A DNA stretch of 64,000 nucleotides from Bryoerythrophyllum caledonicum (lineage: Eukaryota; Streptophyta; Bryopsida; Pottiales; Pottiaceae), in contig OZ020519.1 of assembly GCA_963971425.1 (NCBI GenBank), positions 13,904,028 to 13,968,027 of the forward strand. The letters are read 5' to 3'. Positions 1 to 10,760 of the stretch are shown piece after piece. The notes below the pieces were generated by a model. That model searched no databases. It worked only from the letters and a program-made list of their open reading frames with translations, and was not told the origin of the DNA. Positions within the stretch are counted from its first letter, which is position 1. Every line of letters begins with the position of its first letter. Made by a program: the position numbers and the translations under genes.

Positions 1-230
1 AAATAGAGGTTTGCAGGACCACTTCCTTTTGGTCGGCGCGTTCTGGGGGTACCTATTGGCGTAAATATGGTAGCACACTTTGAAAGTTAATAACTAATTC
101 ACATTTCATCATATTTTAATTCTACTCGCTATCACTGAATAACAAATGTGTAATTCTTTCTCCTCTCCGTATATGTGCATTGCTAAAGTTGGTTACTGGG
201 GTACCTTAGATGTTATCCATGTGAGTTTGG
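1..230. repeat. Family D dispersed repeat, right part
   Basis: This stretch matches, in the same order, the right parts of three other copies in the window (about 4936-5285, 32200-32520 and 60496-60860). Shared landmarks are GGTTTGC, TTTTGGTC, ACTTTGAAA with ATAACTAATTCACAT, and a right end resembling GTTGGTTA followed by TACCTTA. Better copies end in an inverted repeat beginning AAGGTAAGC. No coding potential is seen. The left end lies outside the window. Confidence 0.7.
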
Positions 231-1971
231 ATCATGGCGTTGTTGTGTGGGAGTGTGTGCAGGAGCAGTGACCGAGGATGCGACGGGGTCTTTGATCTCA
301 CTTGACATTAGTGTGTCCTGCTTCCTTTCCACATTAATTTTTGGAAGAATTAATTTTTTTGGTTTGTAGCATGGTTGTTGACTTTAAGTCAACTGTCTGG
401 CATTGTTTGGTGCAGTAAACACGGAAGGAAAATAAGTTGCAGGTATCTTCTATCATAAAAATTTTAACCCAAGGATTATGGCTCATGAGGAGACTGAAGT
501 CCTTGAGTTGTTGAGGATGGAATGTATTAGCACACACAAAGGTTGGATTGATTATGCGTACTACCATGGCATGAGTGGAAGAGGGACGAGGTTGTTGATG
601 GTGTACAATAATTCACTTTATGGTCTTTTGTATTATGCAAGATTGTGCAATCAAAATCATAAGTAGTGATCATTTTGTAAATGAAACAAGGTTATTACAA
701 GTGATTGCAAATTATTACATTGTTTCTTTTTATGTACTTTATGATTGGGCATTTGATTGTGTTTCCTAATAGTGTCTATCTTTGAGAGGGGGAAGTAGTT
801 TCATACTACTAATCCTTTGTCTGGTGGACATTGTCTTAGTGGTGGAACAAATAGACACTCTATTCATGCAGGCCTCCACTAGCGACCAGAGTTCTATTAT
901 TTCTCCTTGTAACATTTTATCCTTAAAAGTAGTTCGAGTAGAGATGTAAAATGGAGTATCTCAATTTTAGTCTTTTACTTTTACAATGGAATTAAAAAGT
1001 AAAAGAATGAATATTTCTATCAACAATGAGACATGAGATATAAAATTGTACTTTTGCTTGACAATCTAAATGCCATGGTAGTACTTGATAAGGGATTGGT
1101 ATGATAATCTAAAAGTTACTTCTTTTACTCTTTTGAAAGTTATTTCTCTTACAATAAATGATTAGTGTCCGTCCGGCGACCCCCAATGGAAGTTGTAAAG
1201 TGCAAATTGGAAGATGGAGACGTTGAAGGGATATGTCAAAGGATGGAGAGACTCTTTTCCAAGAGTGAATTTTATACGGATGGGATGCACCAGCGCTGTT
1301 TTTTTCACTCACCAAATTCCTTCATTGCCACTCACAAACTCCCTTCTAGTGTATTACCAAACCCACGTTTGACAACAAGGCTTGTTTGTCATTTTTTGCT
1401 AGGAAAAAAACCCTAAAATGCACCACTATTGTGATAAGTTCCTAGTTTTGCTCATAGCCAAAAATACAAATCCACCAACTTGCGATCCTAAGTTATGGTG
1501 ACCATCAAGCAAAATATTACTTTGAAACTATGTTAGTGCTACAAGTGGAATTGGACTCACCTAGTACAATAGTGGTTTCAGGATGATGGGGTTAGAGTAT
1601 TGGATTAAAGACAACCAAGGATGCAATTCTTACAAACCAACTTATGGCAAACAATGACAACAAAGTATTGGCACAACAACCATAACTATATATCTATTTC
1701 TATTATTGGACGTCTATAAGTTGCCATTACTACATTAATTATTCCCAACAGTATCACCTACATAAACTATTACTCCATGTAAGCAATTTTTATGTACAAT
1801 AAATATCCATTTATTGGGAACGAAGGTATTAATAAAAAAATTAATACATAAGGACCTCTCTAAATACACTTGGTTAAAGCATTTGCTCCATATTACAAGA
1901 TATATTCATTTTAAACTGATCAATGTAGGTGGCACTCACACGGATAATCATTGTAAAGAAACCGGAAGGAT
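231..1971. other. AT-rich intergenic DNA, no gene recognised
   Basis: Only short open frames are present (for example 478-666 plus). They have no recognisable domain, no codon bias and no convincing splice sites. Positions about 770-890 form one copy of a dispersed repeat seen again at 48060-48180 and, more diverged, near 22940-23010. Its landmarks are a purine run GAGGGGG, then TCATACTACTAA, then TCTGGTGGA. Confidence 0.6.
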
Positions 1972-1975
1972 TCAA

Positions 1976-2191
1976 CCCTTAAACATCAGAAGGTGCCATT
2001 GGTAGTCACAAATATTGTTCATGTGTAATGTCATATATGAACATGAAAAAGGGTCACATATAAAATGACCTCCAAATGAAAGATGATAGTTTCAATCCAA
2101 TGGTATAAAACTTCATAAACATTCATACAGTTTTGTATTCTACAGAGTACAATAGATGCATGCATATATGGTTCATGACTGAAGTTTAAGG
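1976..2191 (+). mobile_element. Family A TTAA-type MITE
   Basis: This is a 216-bp non-autonomous element. Its left end starts CCCTTAAACATCAGAAGG and its right end is CTGAAGTTTAAGG followed by TTAA (2192-2195), forming imperfect terminal inverted repeats. The left flank reads TCAA, one change from TTAA. Internal landmarks shared with the other copies are AAATGACCTCCAAATGAAAG and a TATTCTACAGAGTA stretch. There is no open reading frame. Mobilisation would need a transposase from elsewhere. Confidence 0.75.
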
Positions 2192-2595
2192 TTAACAATC
2201 CTAAATTTTACTTGTTGAATGTGAAAATGAATTGAGAGTGTATTCATTTGACGAGTACTCGAGAATGCCATGATCACTCTCAAGAAAACGTCATGTTGCG
2301 GTGCCAGGGGCAATTCTCAAATTCTTGAATTCTTGTGATCCTTGCCTCGTGCCTAGTCTGTCAGAAAATTATGTCAGTGAACGTGATTTCCTTGCAAGTC
2401 AGAAAATTCTTGCACAAAGCTCTGTGCAAAGCCGTCGCATGATTTCTGCGCCACCCGCTGACTCGGCAATTGCCTGTTCATCCTGGACTCACCCTCGTGT
2501 TGTACAACCCTCCTCATCTCACACATCCACTTGCCTTGCCATGCATGATGAACGCTCCGATTTTTTTAAATACGTCATATGCCCATAATTTTTAA

Positions 2596-2810
2596 CCCCT
2601 AATGGACGGAGGCAATTCGAAGGAATCTCTACTCCATTGATTTAAACTGCCAAGATGAACATTTTGAGAATAGAACCGTAGGATCTTCTTCCAAACTTAT
2701 ATGAGACGATGTGGTGATAATTTTGTGAATTTTGATCGTACGGATTGAAAGGTAATTGCAGTCAAAGTGGAAATTTTTGTACACAACAGGTACACTTGGT
2801 CGTTTAGGGG
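2596..2810 (-). mobile_element. Family I TTAA-type MITE
   Basis: This 215-bp element is bounded by TTAA (2592-2595) and TTGA (2811-2814). Its ends are inverted: CCCCTAATGGACG on the left and CGTTTAGGGG on the right. Related copies lie at 33208-33400 and 37615-37835 in the opposite orientation, and an internally shortened one lies at 54526-54610. Shared interior landmarks include TAGAGATTCCTCTAAAAT and a CTTTCAAT stretch. It is non-coding. Confidence 0.7.
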
Positions 2811-2910
2811 TTGATTACATTTTTGGTTGCAATAAACTCAACCATGTATTGAAACCACAACCAAATTATGTTTATGAGCATGGACTTTGATACAAGATTG
2901 GCTTCATGAT

Positions 2911-3414
2911 GATGGCCAGGGAGGAATGACCCCCTTCTTGCCCGCAGGCCCTTGAGGGGATGGATTAGGATTTAGATTTTAAGGTTTAGAGTTAGGGATT
3001 ATTGGTCATTCTAGGGTGTAGACTTTGAACGGGGCTATGGGAACATGCAAGGAAACAAGACTGCAAGAACGGGGAGAGGGATGTCTCCATCTATATCCGT
3101 CCATACCATTGGAGGCAACGAGGGGGTCATTCCACCATGGCCAAGGAGGAAGTCTCTCTTTTTGTCCCTTGAGGGGATGGATGGGGCCATTCCCCTTCCT
3201 GTTCCCTAGCGACTTGGTTAAAGGGTTTAAGGTTCATAAATATAGTTTGCAATTTAGATTTGAGGGTTTGCTGGTAATTTTAAGGGTTTAAAGTTTGAAT
3301 GGGGTTGTGGGAAGAGGCAGGCGAATGGAGCTGCAAGAATGGGGAGAGGAATGTCTCCATCCATTGTCATCCATCCGGTTGGGGGGCAATGAGGGCATCA
3401 TTCCACCATGGCCC
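2911..3414. mobile_element. Inverted-repeat element (family C) with 8-bp target duplication
   Basis: The element is flanked by perfect 8-bp direct repeats TTCATGAT (2903-2910 and 3415-3422). Its ends are inverted versions of GGCCATGGTGGAATGACC. It looks like a dimer of two units of about 250 bp, because a third copy of the terminal sequence sits in the middle near 3129-3152. An 8-bp target duplication is typical of hAT-type transposition. It does not encode a protein. A related single unit lies at 45507-45765. Confidence 0.7.
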
Positions 3415-3422
3415 TTCATGAT

Positions 3423-4935
3423 ATGCTAATTCACTCTGTTTTGACTTTAAATTGGAAAAAGTTAATTAAAGTCCATGATTCTTAAACGAGGAGAGGCTTA
3501 TGTTCATATTTAGGAGGTGAAGTAATGGGTATCAAGCAAGTTATATTTTAATGGCTTGACAGGTAGAAGCATGATTCCATTCTTGAATGCGGATTGAAGT
3601 GTAATAATCACATTTTGATTTTTGATTAAAAAAAACTATGATTAACCAAACATCAAAAGGGTGAGGTTATGTTGTGGGAAAAATGACAATGTAAAGTAGT
3701 GAGTGACTTGTTTACAAGTACATTCAAAAGTTGGATGATAATATTTTATTGATTTATTTGGATTTTAAAAAAAAAACTCAAGGTAGGGTCTAAGCAAATT
3801 TTGGATGAGTTTTTATTTTTATTTTAGTTTTTATAATTCTGTTGGCTCAAGAAAATTAAATTTTAATTGCATAGAAGAACCAAAGAAAAGCACAAAGAGC
3901 GTGCCAAGGCTGGCACACAACAGATACGACACGATCATTAATTAGACTCATGAACCTAAGTTACCCGCTAATCCTGTCTACTCCACACAACTTGAAAACA
4001 ACCTCAATTGGTGTCGGAACAGGAGGTGGCATCTATTCTACTTTGATTGGAGTTGGCCGTCACGACACGCCCCCAAGCTATCCAGCTACAGTCTCTTAAT
4101 TCTTGCCAGATAGCGCTTTGCACCTTGTGCTCGCTCTAATGATGCTGGTTGAAATCCAATTATTTCTCGCAATCTAGAGAGTCTATACCGTGCTACCCTT
4201 CAACAAGTGTTTAAAAAAGAATTTGGATGAGTTTTATGATTACATCTGTGTGTGTGTTTTTTTCAAAGCCACAAAATATGTATAATATGTATGAGATTTT
4301 TAATTAAGCTTCATAATAGATTTTTATCCAACAACTCTTCCAAAACATGTAGCATAGTAAAATGAAGTTATACTCAAGTAATAGCATAAATATTATAGAT
4401 TCAATATTTACCTATTTTAGATATTCATGGAGAAAGCAACACAAATATTAAAGTAATTTAAATGACCCTATCTAGTACACAACTTACGTCATCATGTACA
4501 AAGGTTGACCATAATAAAGTCAACATATCCTGGTTTTTTTGCACTTTGATTTTAAAGGGTTAACACTTAAAGTGTTTTTTTCAAAATAAATATTTACACT
4601 ATACAAAGTTGCCACTCATTACCACTAGAATCTAAGCTATTTGTCCAAAAAATAAACTAGGTATGTCATAGGTGATCAACATGTCCAAAACAATAGTGCA
4701 ACAAGAAAGGGTCCAAAATTACACAAGAATACATTTTATTTTTTTGTGATCTCAAATTCCTATAGAATCTTAATCCTAACACTAAACATAGAGAGTATCA
4801 TGTTTTCTTGAGGTAGAAAAAAATACAGTGCAAAATCTCAAATTTTGTGTTTAGTTATGTAGAGGAATCAAAGTTTTTTTCCGGCATTGCAACCGGAAAC
4901 TTTGACTCCTTGTGCGTTAGTTTTGAACATGATAT
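3423..4935. other. AT-rich intergenic DNA, nothing recognised
   Basis: No open frame here shows coding bias or a domain, and I see no RNA gene. Poly-A and poly-T runs are common. A GC-richer island around 3900-4200 has no recognisable homology. Confidence 0.5.
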
Positions 4936-5285
4936 AAGGTAAGCCTCCCATAACCAACAAAAACTCATAGCCAACGCCTAAAAAATTGGGGTATATCCAA
5001 CCCTCTTCCATCCCATTACCACCAACTGAGCTCCAAATGGAGGTTTGCTATTAGTAAAGACCCTTACTTTTGGTCCTTGGTTATAGGGGGTACCTACTGC
5101 TAGCCACCCACTAAACATGGCTGCTAGTTTGAAAATTCATAACTAATTCAGTTTTCATCAAAAAAATATGAAATCACTTGGGTTAAAATTCTAATTCTAT
5201 TTGCTATCACTAAAAAACTATAATTATCTCCTCTCTCCGTATATGCACATTCCTTTACTTGTCCGTTTTAGGGGGCTTACCTTAA
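4936..5285 (+). repeat. Family D element with terminal inverted repeats
   Basis: The left end (TAAGGTAAGCCTCCCATAA) and right end (GGGGGCTTACCTTA) are inverted repeats of roughly 25 bp. The interior matches copies at 1-230, 32200-32520 and 60496-60860. It is about 350 bp and non-coding. Because the ends are themselves palindromic (TAA...TTA), I cannot define the target duplication. Confidence 0.65.
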
Positions 5286-5375
5286 TGCCAAAGTGATACC
5301 CATATAATACCAAAGTGATACCCATGTAATGACAAAGTGATATCCATGTAATGCCAAGGTGATACCCATTGTGTC
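5286..5375. repeat. 22-24 bp minisatellite, about four units
   Basis: Four imperfect units read TAATGCCAAAGTGATACCCA with small changes, directly abutting the right end of the family D element. The reverse complement of this unit is the same as the minisatellite at 49366-49500. Confidence 0.85.
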
Positions 5376-6745
5376 CAAACCACTACGATTTGGAAAAATA
5401 AATAATTCAACCATGAGGTGCCAAAACTGACCGGTACACACGATATAACAGAAGTGAAAAAATAGAGGAGGGAGGTATTCACAACTACAATTTGAAGATG
5501 TGTAAATGATAAATTTCCACAAAATCTACAACTTGCAACTAAACTTCCAATTTTCATCACCTGTGGTGAGCATTGAGCAATCACATATAGGGTTTAGGAC
5601 TAAGGGTTTGGGGTATACAGTTTATATTTTAGGGGTCTATAATTTAGTTATGAAAAATTTATTGAAGAAAAGTACAAAGTAATTCTTTTCTCAATTTAAT
5701 TATTACTCACCGCTCACCACTCACTGTTCACCGCTCACCATTTACCACTCACAAGATACCATTCCCCCTTCGTTCCCAAGACAAATGGAGGCCTTCTGGC
5801 AAATAAAAAAACTGCCAAGGATGCTAGACAACAGCTCAGTCCCCAAAACATGAAAGAGACAACCATCCAAGTGGTGCATGTCCTGATGAGCTCCTGTCCT
5901 TAAATCTGCAGAGCAGACAACACTCCCCTCTTTTCAAAATTAAAATCCTGTACTGTTCAACAGAAGCATTCTGGGATAGAGAATGGCCTTTGAATATGTA
6001 AAAGAGGCGATGGTCAGTATCTCCAGAGGCAGTACTACAGCGAACTTACTTCGAGGCAGATGGCAGCGCACCTGTCATCAGCTGGGTCAAACCGGGGCAT
6101 TCTCTTCTTCATCCACATGTTAGAGACATCCGCAAAGGTTGTGCAATGATAAAAATAAGGAAAATCTATAACAACGGTTAAGCAAAATTCAGACAGATGT
6201 TACACATTCTGAAGCCAAGAACAAAAAAACGCAGTAATTTCTAGCAAGTGCATCAAATCGAAGATGTCGTAGGTCTTGCAAGAATTCTGAAAGATGAGCA
6301 CAGCCACAGAGAATCAGGTTATCTGCTTCCCCTACGTACTAAGTCTATGATCAGCTGATCTGCCAAGTGATGGGCTGGTGAACCACTGGTTCTGACAAAG
6401 GTAGAGCAAATGGAAACTATCAGGATAAGGGTGAGATGGGTGAACTCGGGAAAAACGAAAACAGGAGTTTCGAAAAGTAAAAAATCTATACCAATGTACG
6501 AAAATACAAGGACTCATCCACTTTCGTGCCTGAGACTGGAACAAGTAACCCAAACATGCTTTTTTCTAGTAGACGTACATTAATGTTAGAAAGCAACAAC
6601 TTTGTACTTACATGAGATAGAGGGAAGATCTTGGAATTCATTCAGGACATGAAAACCACGATTCTCCTGCAATGTATCACCCAAATTAGTGAGGAATCTA
6701 ATCAAACTGCTCGCAGAAGTTGAGTTCTGGTGCAGAACGAGCTTG
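5376..6745. other. 3' flank of TRAPPC6; possible untranslated exons
   Basis: This interval lies downstream of the TRAPPC6 stop and probably holds its 3' untranslated region. The minus strand of 6033-6115 can be read as a short, well-composed segment (reading ...MKKRMPRFDPADD...) followed by a GTAAGT donor-like site. I do not recognise it and cannot tie it to the gene. The rest is AT-rich and without coding signal. Confidence 0.35.
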
Positions 6746-8345
6746 TTACGCCTTGATTCTGACCACAAAAGCACCTGCACGAGCGCAAAAAATTTCTTCA
6801 TAAGTCCTGAGATTCGGTTCTAAATGTCAAGTCCCATAAGTTACTGAACAGTAGCACAATTGAAAATGCGCCCGACTCATGTGGAAAAAAATTCAAACAC
6901 TGCTGCATGTCGCTACACTGAAAATTATAGCTAGTCTCACTCAGTAAATATTTACTCAAAGTAATAACTGTTTACACTATATCCAGATGACATTCATGTA
7001 GAAAGATCTCCGTAAAAGAAAATAGGTAAAACTAATCCTCTATAGTTATAATGTTTTTAAAATGATTAGTTGGTAGATATACTAATTATCATTTTTAGAG
7101 AAGTGTTTTAGAATTGACTCACATGCTGGTAATGTGGTAACTTCAGCAGAGACCGCACAAGGCACACCGAGGTTTGTCAAGGCACCACGGATGAGACCAC
7201 AAGGGAAGTAGAGGTATTGGCCTGCAGCTTGTGATGCACGCGCAGCATTTGCAGCTACCGCGGACTCACTTTGCGGTGCACTGGAGGGCAGCGCGTCCAT
7301 TGAAATGCGAGTGAGCCATCTGAAACGGTTGTCTTGCAATACAAACACACCCTGTACAGCAGCAACTTCTTTCCTCAGGAGAATGCAAACACATTGAAAG
7401 GAAACATACTTGATCCCTGAGCAAACAATGAAACTTCAAACCTCTGTAGATAGAAATAAAAAACTTCTTACGTTGTAGTTCTTTCCATCGGTAGCCCCTT
7501 CGCAGTAATTCATCAAGGTTTTATGAGCAATTGCAATGGACACTTATTCTGTTTGACAACCGATTCCGGACGACAAAATATGTCGTAGCAGAAAGAAACT
7601 TAAATGAGTGATCAAGAGATAATGGACTTACTTTATGGTTTGTCTTGAGATTGTCGACCTGCTTCTTGAAAACCTCCGCCCAAAAGTCCTTGCAAATGAA
7701 TTTGATACTCTCTAGATGGTCGGCGAAACGGGGTCGCTCCCTGGTGTACCTGCCCAAACAACAAGCCCTTCCGGTGTCAAAACCTCCAATCATAACCCTT
7801 CAAGGTCTGAGAACAACCACATCTGGATTGCAACATGATGTTCTCTCTGTATTTGACATACAAGGTGTAAGAATTGATGTATACAGAGCATGATCCAATG
7901 CCACCAATGGCATTTCAAATTTAGATCATTATTGCACACCTACTACATGTTTGAGAAGTTGCAAAATGGTCATATATTCTACATGTATGGTGTGGTATTT
8001 GAACATGTGAGGTCCAGACTAATTGAAATGACCTCCAAATGAAAGATGTGAGTTGAAGAATCGTCAATCCAAAGGTGTATGTCTTGCTAAATTTCAATAC
8101 AATTTAATACATTCGCGCAAACACAGAAATCCATACCAGAAATGCACATCCATATTATCAAGCATAAGGAAACAATAGTACCTCTCCGCAAGCTGGAGTC
8201 CAACCTGGTAACCAATAGCCTCAATGCGGCGACCAGCCAAGTCTGGCTTCGTAGGATGCAACCTCTTGCAGTACGTCGCCACCAGCTCCATGTTCAAGCT
8301 GTCCACGCAGCTCTCCACCACTTCCCTCGTACTACCGCCCGGCAT
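6746..8345 (-). CDS. TRAPPC6: TRAPP tethering complex subunit 6 (TRS33/BET3-like)
   Basis: Four coding exons on the minus strand join in frame to 179 residues: 8345-8182, 7749-7632, 7351-7123 and 6774-6746. The reading is the plant TRS33 type: ESCVDSLNMELV, then RIEAIGYQVGLQLAERY, FICKDFWAEVFKKQVDNLKT, FVLQDNRFRW, YFPCGLIRGALTNLGVPC and a C-terminal FVVRIKA. Family knowledge: TRAPPC6/TRS33 is a Bet3-fold core subunit of TRAPP complexes, which act as exchange factors for Rab1/Ypt1-class GTPases in ER-Golgi and Golgi traffic. The length matches the family. All junctions are GT-AG. Intron 1 (7750-8181) is mostly filled by a family A repeat. A low-complexity Ala/Ser insert sits in exon 3, as in other plants. 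The chosen ATG is the first in frame and follows GC-rich leader sequence. Confidence 0.95.
7795..8110 (+). mobile_element. Long family A repeat inside TRAPPC6 intron 1
   Basis: The right two thirds match family A (landmarks ACATGTATGGTGTGGTATTTG, ATGACCTCCAAATGAAAGAT). The left third (7795-7975) matches, inverted, positions 36236-36460 in the Josephin gene intron. It is therefore a longer family version of about 315 bp. It is antisense to the host transcript. Confidence 0.65.
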
Positions 8346-8477
8346 CCTCGTCCCCCAAACCCTAAACCCCTAACAACCGTCAAAATCTCACCGCAAGGAT
8401 CACCCCGCACCTTCACCTGCACCCTCCTCTACTCCATCCTGCACCACATCCTACTCGTCGCCAATCCAATCCCTGCG

Positions 8478-8611
8478 CCAGGAAATGAAACGAAATCAAA
8501 TCAAGCCCTAGAGGACACCAAACCCTAAAATCTCCATTCTCCAATCACGGTTTTCCCTCACGGTTCATTCACTCTTCATAACTAGAAAGGGAATCAGAGG
8601 AAAAAAGCGTA
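8478..8611 (-). promoter_or_regulatory. Probable 5'UTR intron of TRAPPC6
   Basis: On the minus strand a GCTCAG|GTACGC donor at 8611 and a CCTGGCGCAG|GGATTGG acceptor ending at 8478 bracket a 134-nt intron. The leader exon upstream (about 8612-8700) is rich in GCGATGGCGAT repeats. AAACCCTAAA telo-box motifs occur near 8352 and 8519. The intron is inferred from splice-site match only. Confidence 0.55.
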
Positions 8612-8739
8612 CCTGAGCGATGGAGAAGCGGAGGAGCGATGGCGATCAGTGGCGATGGCGAAGCGTGAAGCTCTGGACTCGCAGAAAATGTGCTCCAGCA
8701 ACATTCATTTGTTCATTGCAGCATTGTTGCTCCGTGTTT

Positions 8740-8940
8740 GAGCGCGCGGGTATATCCTAGTTATTGACTATGCATCACAGGATATCGAGCGGGTATAAGC
8801 TAAACTACCTCCTTCGCGGGTACGGCACAGGTATTCAGCAGGTGTGACCGGGTATTAGTCTGCCATTACTGAACTATCCCCTGCGCGGGTATTGAACAGG
8901 TATGACCATGGTATCGGACCGATATAAATCGGGTAGTGCC
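8740..8940. promoter_or_regulatory. CGGGTAT motif cluster upstream of TRAPPC6
   Basis: About nine copies of a CGGGTAT-like heptamer (GCGGGTATA, CCGGGTATT, CAGGTATG, TCGGGTAGT) fall within 200 bp just upstream of the inferred TRAPPC6 start, all readable on the plus strand. Spacing is irregular (about 10-40 bp), so this is not a simple tandem repeat. A similar cluster lies upstream of RRP41L (63925-64000) and a looser one upstream of TOM9 (33660-33735). Confidence 0.55.
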
Positions 8941-8988
8941 CTTTGCTTGGAATTGTGCCCAATTCCAAGAGGACACTATTCCCCTTAA

Positions 8989-9289
8989 CCCTTAACCCTT
9001 AAAGGCCAAACGACCATACATGGGTCGCTTTGGCACAATAATGTTTGTAGCAAGCACCACAAGCCACCTCGAAGGAAAAGAAAGAACATGACATAAAGGT
9101 GGAGGAAGATGGGCATCTATTGAGACCATTGTCACGACAATCAGTGCAAGCATTGGCGAGCTGTAGTGATTTCCGTGAAATGAGCTTGTAGATTTTTGTG
9201 TTGAAATGTACTTAGAGCACAGATGTCATTGTGCATGATCTAGAAAATCTTAGATTATAATTCTTTAAGAGCTCATTGGCTTTAAAGAA
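8989..9289. mobile_element. Family G TTAA-type MITE
   Basis: The left end is TTAACCCTTAAAGGCCAA. The right end is its approximate inverse, TTGGCTTTAAAGAATTAA. The right TTAA (9290-9293) is also the left boundary of the next element. The interior contains CAGTGATTTC(C/T)GTGAA, shared with copies at 42486-42766, 45773-46061 and 52512-52740. It is about 300 bp and non-coding. Confidence 0.7.
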
Positions 9290-9293
9290 TTAA

Positions 9294-9516
9294 ACGTCAA
9301 AAGATGCCATTGTTGGCCACAATATTCTACATGTACGGTATCGTATTTGAACATGATAAGGTTTAGATTGATTGAAATGACCTTCAAATGAAAGGTAAGT
9401 TAGGTGAACAATCTTCAATCTAAAGGTGTAAGTCTTGGTAAACTTTAATACATTCTTTGTACTTTATAAAGTAAAATACGTGTATGCATATACAATTCTT
9501 GATTGACGTTTAGAGG
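9294..9516 (+). mobile_element. Family A TTAA-type MITE
   Basis: The element runs from ACGTCAAAAGATGCCATTG to TTGACGTTTAGAGG and is bounded by TTAA at 9290-9293 and 9517-9520. Interior landmarks of the family (GTATCGTATTTGAACATGAT, AATGACCTTCAAATGAAAGG) are well kept. It abuts family G through one shared TTAA. Confidence 0.8.
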
Positions 9517-9520
9517 TTAA

Positions 9521-10361
9521 CTCTTTAAGGACAATGACATATTGTACGCAGCCTATACACCTTTTCTTTGAAAGCGTCAATGGTCTGATGCATGATTTCT
9601 CCAATGGGTCTTGAAAACTTGTCCACATATATCACATGCAAATGGCCCACTTACGAAAGTCAACAACCACAAATTTGGATAGCAATTTTAACATAGAAAT
9701 GTGTTGAAAGTATTGCTCGGCCTATATCAAATCTGCTACAATGCAAATCCGTCAGACTATGACTTAGTATCGCACTGCATTTGTCGGAAGCACAAAAATC
9801 CATGTAAGTTCTACAATGATAAAGTACCAATAAAGCTATTCACATATTTAGGTTTTTTTCCAGTTACAGCTCCTTGTATATAAGTTAGATGCACTTTTTT
9901 GGTCACAATGTGCCTGGCACTAGTTTATGTGTTTCGAATGGAACAATTATCGAGCGCGTTAGCAAACTATAGTGTGGTCGCTGGCAAAATCTTGCGGAAC
10001 TTACCAAACCTCCACAAAATCCTCAGCTAACTTTATCTTCTACTAAATTCTTACCACCTCATCTTCTACTAAATTCTTACCACCTCCATCCACCAATGCT
10101 TGATTTGGCTATAACTTATGGGAGGGGTGACTGTACAGTACAATGATATAGTTCATATCCTTCAAATGGAACAATTCCCAAGCACATTGGTGCAAGCATT
10201 AATGAGCGACAATGATTTCTATGAAGTGGGATGAGAAGCAATGAAATTTATCTAACGTGTAGGTCCTAATGTGCATGATCGCTTACAATTGTGGATTCTT
10301 CCAAGCCTTTTAAAGCTCGTGGGTAAAAGGGTAAAGATTGTGGGAAACAATCCTTCAAGGG
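9521..10361. other. Intergenic DNA; degraded repeat sequence
   Basis: No gene is seen. A 27-bp direct duplication (CATCTTCTACTAAATTCTTA) occurs at about 10030-10083. From about 10140 to 10361 the DNA resembles family G (GCAAGCATTAATGAG, GATTTCTATGAAGTGGG) and ends CCTTCAAGGG against TTAA 10362-10365. Confidence 0.5.
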
Positions 10362-10365
10362 TTAA

Positions 10366-10597
10366 TCTTTAAAGATAAGTTGGAATTGTATATACATGCA
10401 TGTCATATTTTTCTCTGAAGAATGCAAAAAATGTATTAAATATTAGCAAGACTTAGCAAGACTTACACCTTGGATTGAAGATTATTCACCTACCATCATT
10501 CATTTGGAGGTGATATTATATTATATGAACCTTATCATGTTCAAATACGACACCATACATGTAAAATATTGTAGCCACCAATGGTACCATCTAATGT
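10366..10597 (-). mobile_element. Family A TTAA-type MITE, inverted
   Basis: This 232-bp copy is bounded by TTAA at 10362-10365 and 10598-10601. It reads as the reverse complement of the 9294-9516 copy (TCATTTGGAGGTGATATTAT, TTATCATGTTCAAATACGAC). An 11-bp tandem TAGCAAGACT lies near 10453. Both boundary TTAA sites are shared with neighbouring elements. Confidence 0.8.
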
Positions 10598-10601
10598 TTA
10601 A

Positions 10602-10760
10602 CCCTTTGGCACCCAGTTTCATGTTTCTCCAAAACCAAGGTACTTATTTTCTGTGAACAAACATCGATGAAAATACAACGCCTCATTTCAGTGCCCAACC
10701 TTTACAACATTGAAGTCAAACCATGACATATCGAACTATGAATGAAGTGTTAATGTCAAT
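10602..10760 (+). repeat. Family F repeat, left part
   Basis: The repeat begins CCCTTTGGCACC directly after TTAA 10598-10601. It matches 20836-20990 in the same orientation (CATGTTTCT(C/T)CAAAACCAAG, GCCTCATTT, CAAACCATG). It is non-coding. The right end was not found. Confidence 0.6.

Noticed and set aside
478..666. Small open frame on the plus strand (62 codons)
   Set aside because: No domain, no GC third-position bias as in the real exons here, no splice or promoter context; looks random.
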